Shown: in pieces, positions 31,608 to 35,566 of the stretch
Layout of the letters: each line of letters opens with the position of its first letter
Position numbering within the stretch: the stretch's first letter is position 1
Source: Bryobacterales bacterium
GTDB lineage: Bacteria; Acidobacteriota; Terriglobia; Bryobacterales; Bryobacteraceae
Assembly: GCA_003157745.1 (NCBI GenBank)
Contig: PMKM01000030.1
Coordinates: forward strand, 1,741-37,306
Direction of reading: 5' to 3'
Length of the DNA stretch: 35,566 bases
Made by a program: the position numbers and the translations under genes
The notes under the pieces: model-generated
What the model was told of the DNA's origin: nothing
Database searches by the model: none
Seen by the model: the letters and a program-made list of their open reading frames with translations, nothing else

Positions 31608-32879
31608 ATGATTCGCCGCTTGCTCGTCGCCGCCGCATTGTCGATTGTTCCGCTGCTTGCCGGTCCGCCGTTGACCACCATTCAGGATGTGCTGTACAAA
31701 GCCGATGGCACTCGCTTCTCCGGCACCCTGACCATCAGTTGGACCAGCTTTCAAGCGGTCGACAACTCCTCGATCTTCACCCAGAACTCGACCGTCAGAG
31801 TGCTCAACGGCAATCTGCACGTCGAGCTGGTTCCCAACACCACGGCCACGCCGGCGTCACTCTACACGGTGACATACAACAGCGATGGCTACGTGCAGTT
31901 TCAGGAATCCTGGAGCGTACCGTCCAGCCTGGTGCCGCTGCATGTACGCGACGTACGCATGGCGACCGCGTCGTCGGGCGTCTCGGATTTAACCGACACC
32001 AGCACCACGGTTACCGAATCGAACGTGATCGGCCTGGTGGCCGACCTCGGCGCGCGGCCACTCCAGGCGCCCGGCTTTGCGCCCGGCCACGTAGCGATGA
32101 TCAATTCGAGCGGCCAAGTGGATTCGGTGATTGGCAACCCGGCCGACTGCGTATACGTGAATGGCGCTTCCGGCCCGTGCGGCAATGGCAGCGGCGCCGC
32201 AGGCAACTTCGTCGATGGCGATACGCCGATCGGCACGATCGACGGCACCAACGCGACATTCACGCTGAACGGCGTGCCCGATCCCACCACCAGCCTGGCC
32301 CTCTATCGCAACGGCGTCCTGCAGAAGCTCGGCTTCGACTACACCTTTTCGAACGGTTCGATCCAGTTCGTCGCCGGCGCCGCGCCGCAGCCAACCGACG
32401 TGTTGTTGGCCAGCTATCGCACCGCCGGCAGCGATTCCACTTCGTACCCCTCGCCGCAGGTGCTGTGCAGCGGCACCGGTGTCGCCTTGTCGCTGTCGAA
32501 TCTGACGACGCTCGCGACATGCAGCATTCCGGGCGGCCTGCTTGCGCCGGGCGACCGGATCGAGATTCACGTCGATTACGCTCACGTGGGCAGCGCGGAC
32601 GCCGCCGCCATCGCAGTCGTCTGGGGCGGTACGACGATACTGAGCGCGAGCGCTGCCGCCGCGGAGACCATGTTGACGGGGCGAGCCGATGGCTCGATCG
32701 TGTCCACCGGCGCACAGGTTAGCTCGCAGTCCTTTGGCGCGACCACCGCCTTCACCACCGGCATCGTGAACGCACCGGATTCCTACAGCGGCGGATTGAC
32801 GCTGACGTTCCTCGGTTCGGTCGCCGCCAGCGCCGATACCATCGCCCTCCAGCACTATTCCGTCGTGCGTGTGCCGTAA
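31608..32879 (+). CDS. Exported beta-rich protein with a phage-tail-like domain, unknown function
   Basis: A 423-residue protein with a clear signal peptide (LLVAAALSIVPLLAG) preceded by GGAGG 5 nt before the ATG. Residues 30-120 form a beta domain (TLTISWTSF, VRVLNGNLHVELVPN, YTVTYNSDGYVQF). Residues 201-271 (FVDGDTPIGTIDGTNATFTL, then SLALYRNGVLQKLGFDYTFS and LLASYR) match a pattern well known from phage tail and fibre proteins: 'tp.GtvdGsN.tFtLa..P...sl.vy.NG..q..g.dYt....I.f'. A Cys-rich turn (181-191) separates the two. No membrane anchor or sorting motif is seen. It may be a surface or structural protein; the phage resemblance is by eye. Confidence 0.75.
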   Translation: MIRRLLVAAALSIVPLLAGPPLTTIQDVLYKADGTRFSGTLTISWTSFQAVDNSSIFTQNSTVRVLNGNLHVELVPNTTATPASLYTVTYNSDGYVQFQESWSVPSSLVPLHVRDVRMATASSGVSDLTDTSTTVTESNVIGLVADLGARPLQAPGFAPGHVAMINSSGQVDSVIGNPADCVYVNGASGPCGNGSGAAGNFVDGDTPIGTIDGTNATFTLNGVPDPTTSLALYRNGVLQKLGFDYTFSNGSIQFVAGAAPQPTDVLLASYRTAGSDSTSYPSPQVLCSGTGVALSLSNLTTLATCSIPGGLLAPGDRIEIHVDYAHVGSADAAAIAVVWGGTTILSASAAAAETMLTGRADGSIVSTGAQVSSQSFGATTAFTTGIVNAPDSYSGGLTLTFLGSVAASADTIALQHYSVVRVP

Positions 32880-32957
32880 ACGAAAGTATTCGACGAACAA
32901 CCGCTTGCCTTCCCCTCCTGCCCTTCTGTCCCACCCACCTTACCAATGAGGATCGAG

Positions 32958-32987
32958 CCGAAGCCCCGCGCACTCGCGAGGCTTCGG
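32958..32987. repeat. Strong hairpin between the 31608 gene and etfB
   Basis: Arms CCGAAGCC (32958-32965) and GGCTTCGG (32980-32987) enclose a loop that itself folds (CGCG-CACT-CGCG). No T-run follows. It could stabilise the 3' end of the upstream mRNA or be a repeat unit. Confidence 0.45.
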
Positions 32988-33057
32988 TCGAAGCCGGCGC
33001 CCGGACCCGGGCGATAGAAACCAACGCGGACGTCCGCTTATACTGGAGGGAAGCCTG

Positions 33058-33870
33058 ATGAGCACACCCCTTCAAATCGTGGTCTGCGGCAGCATTGTCC
33101 CCGACCCCTTACAAACCCTCGAGCCGGTCACCAGTCCTGGCGGTCCCGCTCTCAAGAATGAAATGATGTTGCCGGCCGTGCTGGACCCCTGGGCCTCGCA
33201 CGCGCTCTATGAAGCCGCGCACCTGGCGCAGGCGCACCCCGGCAGCAAGGTCTGGCTGGTCAGCATGGGTCCCAAGGCCAAGCTGCAACAGGTGATGATG
33301 ACGGTGGCGCAGAAGGTGCCATTCGAGCTGGTGGCTATCGATGGCACAGCCTCCGGCTTCGCCGATTCGTTCGCCACCGCGGCGGCGCTTGCGGGCGCGA
33401 TCGAAGCTATACCGGGCCTCGATAAGTCGCGGCTGCTGCTGTTCGGCGGCTGGGAATCGGCCTCGCGCGGCGCGGGTTCGACGATTCAAATGACGGCCGA
33501 GCGGCTCGGCATCACCGAACAATTCCAAGGCGTGGACCGGATCGCGGTGCGCCAGGACGGCAGCTTCGAAATCCTCGAACGCATCGAAGGCGGCCGTCAC
33601 CAGGTTTCGGTGTGCACGGCGCCCCCGGCCGCGCTTGGCTGGGCGACCGGCTTCCTCCCCGAACCACGCAACAATCCGCAGGTCGGCATGGCCAATATGA
33701 AAGCCATCATGCCCGCGTTGATGCGCGCCAAGCCAGCCACGGCCACCGATCCCGGCCTCGCGTACGTTTCGGTCAGCCTGCCTAAACAGCAGCGCGAAAC
33801 GCGCATTGAAAAGAACATGACGCCGGAAGAAATCGCGCGCGAAATCGCCGCCTGGATACGGGAGGACTAA
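33058..33870 (+). CDS. etfB: Electron transfer flavoprotein beta subunit
   Basis: The 270-residue beta subunit carries AMP (or FAD) and forms the recognition face of the ETF heterodimer. Visible family features are IVVCGSIVPDP at the N-terminus, LDPWASHALYEAAHLA (the 'D..ALeaAl.l' block), VWLVSMGPKAKLQQVMM (nucleotide-binding loop), D-G-T-A-S-G-F-A-D-S and LLFGGWESASRGAGSTIQMTAERLG, corresponding to 'G..a.Dg.tgqvg..lAe.LG'. GGAGGGAAG at 33045-33053 is the ribosome-binding site. It lies 1 nt before etfA. The sequence diverges from common fatty-acid-oxidation EtfB proteins; no dehydrogenase or ETF-QO gene is adjacent. Confidence 0.88.
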   Translation: MSTPLQIVVCGSIVPDPLQTLEPVTSPGGPALKNEMMLPAVLDPWASHALYEAAHLAQAHPGSKVWLVSMGPKAKLQQVMMTVAQKVPFELVAIDGTASGFADSFATAAALAGAIEAIPGLDKSRLLLFGGWESASRGAGSTIQMTAERLGITEQFQGVDRIAVRQDGSFEILERIEGGRHQVSVCTAPPAALGWATGFLPEPRNNPQVGMANMKAIMPALMRAKPATATDPGLAYVSVSLPKQQRETRIEKNMTPEEIAREIAAWIRED

Positions 33871-33871
33871 C

Positions 33872-34882
33872 ATGGAATCCACTTTGCTCTTGGTTCATAC
33901 CGAAGCCGATGGCGCACTGGCCAAACCGGCGCTCGAAGCGTTGACCTCCGCGCTCGCCTTGGGCGGCGAATTGACAGTCGGATTGGTGGGCGGTGCGGTC
34001 GAGGCCGCCGCCAGGATTGCCGCTGCCGCCGGAGCGCTGCGGATTCTAGCCGTCTCGGGCGACGAATTCACCCAACCGCGCTATGCGACCGATGCCGCCG
34101 CTGCCGAAGCCATCGCCCGCGCCGCCGGCGCCGCCATCGTGCTGGCGCCCGCCACCGCGCGTTGGTCGCGCGCGCTGCCCGGCGCGGCCTACCGCTTGGG
34201 TGGCCGCATCGATACTCATGCCACCGGCCTGGCCGTGCGCGATGGCGCGCCGGCCGTCACCCGCTGGTTCTACCGCCAGCGCATGGAAGCCGTTCTCACG
34301 CGCACCGCGCGCCCCTGGTTCGTGCTGCTCGACGTCGGCTGCGTCACGCCGTGGGAAGGCGCGCCCGCCGCATCGGCGCAGCTCGAAACGATCGCGGTTG
34401 CGGCACCCGAATCGCGCACCACCGTCACCGGCGTGCAAGCGCCCAAGGCCGACGAACAGACCATACGCCCCGACGCCAAGCTGCTCTTCGTGGCCGGCGC
34501 CGGCTGGACCAAGAAGCAGCCCGATGGCGCCGTACACATCGAGGAAGCGCAGCAGCTCATCCTCGGCGCACTGCGCGGCGCGCAAGCCTCGCTCGGCGGC
34601 AGCAAGTCGCTGGTCGATTCGACCGGCGAAGGCGAAGCCGTGCTGCCCTTCATGACGCATCTCAACCAGGTGGGCCAGACCGGCTCCACCCCGCGCCATC
34701 AAAAAGGCCTCTCCACGTGCTGCCACGGCGAAGAACCGCACGTGGTCGGTTGGCGCTTCGTCACCGAACGCCGCGCCGTCAACCTGGACGCCAACTGCGG
34801 TTGGGCCCGCGGCAAAGCCGACGTGGTGTATGTCGCCGACGCCTTCGCCGTGGTGCGCGAACTCAATCGTCTGCTGGCGTAA
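33872..34882 (+). CDS. etfA: Electron transfer flavoprotein alpha subunit, divergent
   Basis: The 336-residue alpha subunit should bind FAD in its C-terminal domain. The N-terminal domain (LLLVHTEADGALAKPALEAL, AIVLAPATARWSRALPGAAYRLG) matches the EtfA nucleotide fold. The C-terminal domain keeps AHPR-like LGGSKSLVD and HLNQVGQTGSTPR, the conserved FAD-binding QVGQTG. The usual 'Y.A.GISGA.QH..G' block is replaced by STCCHGEEPHVVGW, followed by ANCGWARGKADVVYVADAFAVV. FAD contacts may therefore differ, and two adjacent cysteines appear in the loop. GGAGGA at 33861-33866, inside the etfB end, is its ribosome-binding site. The downstream neighbour queE faces it. Confidence 0.85.
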   Translation: MESTLLLVHTEADGALAKPALEALTSALALGGELTVGLVGGAVEAAARIAAAAGALRILAVSGDEFTQPRYATDAAAAEAIARAAGAAIVLAPATARWSRALPGAAYRLGGRIDTHATGLAVRDGAPAVTRWFYRQRMEAVLTRTARPWFVLLDVGCVTPWEGAPAASAQLETIAVAAPESRTTVTGVQAPKADEQTIRPDAKLLFVAGAGWTKKQPDGAVHIEEAQQLILGALRGAQASLGGSKSLVDSTGEGEAVLPFMTHLNQVGQTGSTPRHQKGLSTCCHGEEPHVVGWRFVTERRAVNLDANCGWARGKADVVYVADAFAVVRELNRLLA

Positions 34883-34899
34883 GCGCCGCCCATTCCGCG

Positions 34900-35566
34900 T
34901 CACACGCCGCGGCGGCTGCCCCACAGTTCGATGTGCAACCGCGGGCTGAAGCGGAAGCCTTCGTCCTTGCAGATCTCGGCGAGCCATAGCCCGCGCTCGG
35001 CCAGTGGCTCGCGCTCGGTGCCTTCGGGCATCAGAATCACGCGCTCGCGCGGCGCATCGAGCGTTGCCACCAGCGCCCGGATTTCGTCGATATCGGCCCG
35101 TTTTTCGACCACGAATTTCAGTTGATATTCGTAGCGCTCCATCAGCTCCGCGAGCACCGCTGGCTGTATGCGCAGCCGGTCGTGCGGCGCGGCGAACGCG
35201 CCAGCCGGCGTGGAATTCGCGAGCTTCGGGCTGATGCTCATCAGGTCGCAGGCCACCGGTTGAAACACGGTGCCCGCCGTCTCGACGGTGATGTGCAGCT
35301 CGATCGCGCGCAGCCGTTCGGTAAGCGCCACCAGCTCGGGCTGGATCATCGGTTCGCCGCCGGTAACGACCACGTGGCGCGCCGGGTGCGCGCGCACTTC
35401 GTCCACAATCCGGTCGAGATCGAAATCCGTCCCCTCGGGAGACCACGACGTGTACGGCGTATCGCACCACCGGCAACGCAGGTTGCAGCCGCTCGTGCGG
35501 ATGAAAACCGATGGCACACCAACCAGCGCGCCTTCGCCCTGCAGCGAGTAGAACAGCTCAGCGATC
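34900..35566 (-). CDS. queE: 7-carboxy-7-deazaguanine synthase, 5' end cut by window edge
   Basis: QueE is a radical SAM enzyme that converts CPH4 to 7-carboxy-7-deazaguanine on the way to queuosine. The [4Fe-4S] motif is CNLRCRWC (CX3CX2C), preceded by ELFYSLQGEGALVGVPSVF, which is the family's N-terminal signature. The latter I translated directly from the complement up to the window edge, so the GTG at 35517 is internal and the true start lies beyond 35566. TGGEPM is the GGE motif that binds SAM, and SPKLANS follows as in other QueE proteins. About the first ten residues are missing. Other queuosine genes are not in the window. It is convergent with etfA. Confidence 0.94.
   Translation of the reverse strand, partial: IAELFYSLQGEGALVGVPSVFIRTSGCNLRCRWCDTPYTSWSPEGTDFDLDRIVDEVRAHPARHVVVTGGEPMIQPELVALTERLRAIELHITVETAGTVFQPVACDLMSISPKLANSTPAGAFAAPHDRLRIQPAVLAELMERYEYQLKFVVEKRADIDEIRALVATLDAPRERVILMPEGTEREPLAERGLWLAEICKDEGFRFSPRLHIELWGSRRGV

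Noticed and set aside
33039..33044. TATACT as -10 box of etfB
   Set aside because: Transcription would start after the GGAGGG ribosome-binding site at 33045-33050, and no -35 is present.
34046..35476. 476-aa minus-strand open frame over etfA and queE
   Set aside because: Spans two genes of clear identity, and its sequence shows no family features.
35517..35517. GTG at 35517 as queE start
   Set aside because: The conserved ELFYSLQGEG motif continues in frame upstream to the window edge, so the gene is truncated rather than starting here.

Overview
This window reads as chromosomal DNA of a soil acidobacterium, most likely Bryobacterales/Solibacter-like. The basis is GC-rich coding sequence, a secreted protein that I place in the TIGR03435 family typical of soil Acidobacteria, several large secreted proteins with carboxypeptidase-regulatory-like beta domains, and short palindromic repeats scattered between genes. 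This is inference from gene families; no 16S rRNA gene is present. I saw no rRNA, tRNA, CRISPR array, complete insertion sequence or prophage.

Layout. 1-653 (-) is the 5' part of xseA, cut by the left edge. 654-7181 is accessory: a nested 28-bp inverted repeat, a small recombinase-domain fragment protein, a TIGR03435 protein, two unrecognised small genes (one a four-helix membrane protein) and two tandem secreted carboxypeptidase-regulatory-like proteins. 7399-12821 is housekeeping: hrcA with a good sigma70-type promoter, a PLP aminotransferase, a Mn/Fe superoxide dismutase, and a dciA-like/gatC/gatA operon. 12879-14995 (-) is a sulfate assimilation operon: cysH, cysC and a PHP-type nucleotidase that would fit removal of pAp. 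15137-19556 (-) is a four-gene MacAB/DevBCA-like exporter with two different FtsX-type permeases. 19620-21504 holds dut and a divergent tandem ThyX-family gene, a thymidylate-supply pair. 21589-23854 (-) is an ABC-2 exporter.

24010-29389 (+) is the most unusual block: three tightly overlapping genes that all encode predicted exported proteins. They are an 812-aa protein with helical repeats and a beta-rich tail, a caspase-fold (C14) protein with an intact His/Cys dyad and TPR-like repeats, and a TPR-like protein. The 1-nt and 4-nt gene overlaps argue for one co-translated unit. Then follow a soluble transhydrogenase (sthA), a DUF192 protein, an exported protein with a phage-tail-like beta domain, a divergent etfB-etfA pair, and queE, cut by the right edge.

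Intergenic DNA carries at least two repeat families: a REP-like palindrome (758-831, 12066-12090, 15835-15861) and an element starting exactly at stop codons (9709 and 29387). Many starts are GTG or TTG or lie inside longer open frames; where promoter or ribosome-binding sequence decides the start, this is stated in the entry.
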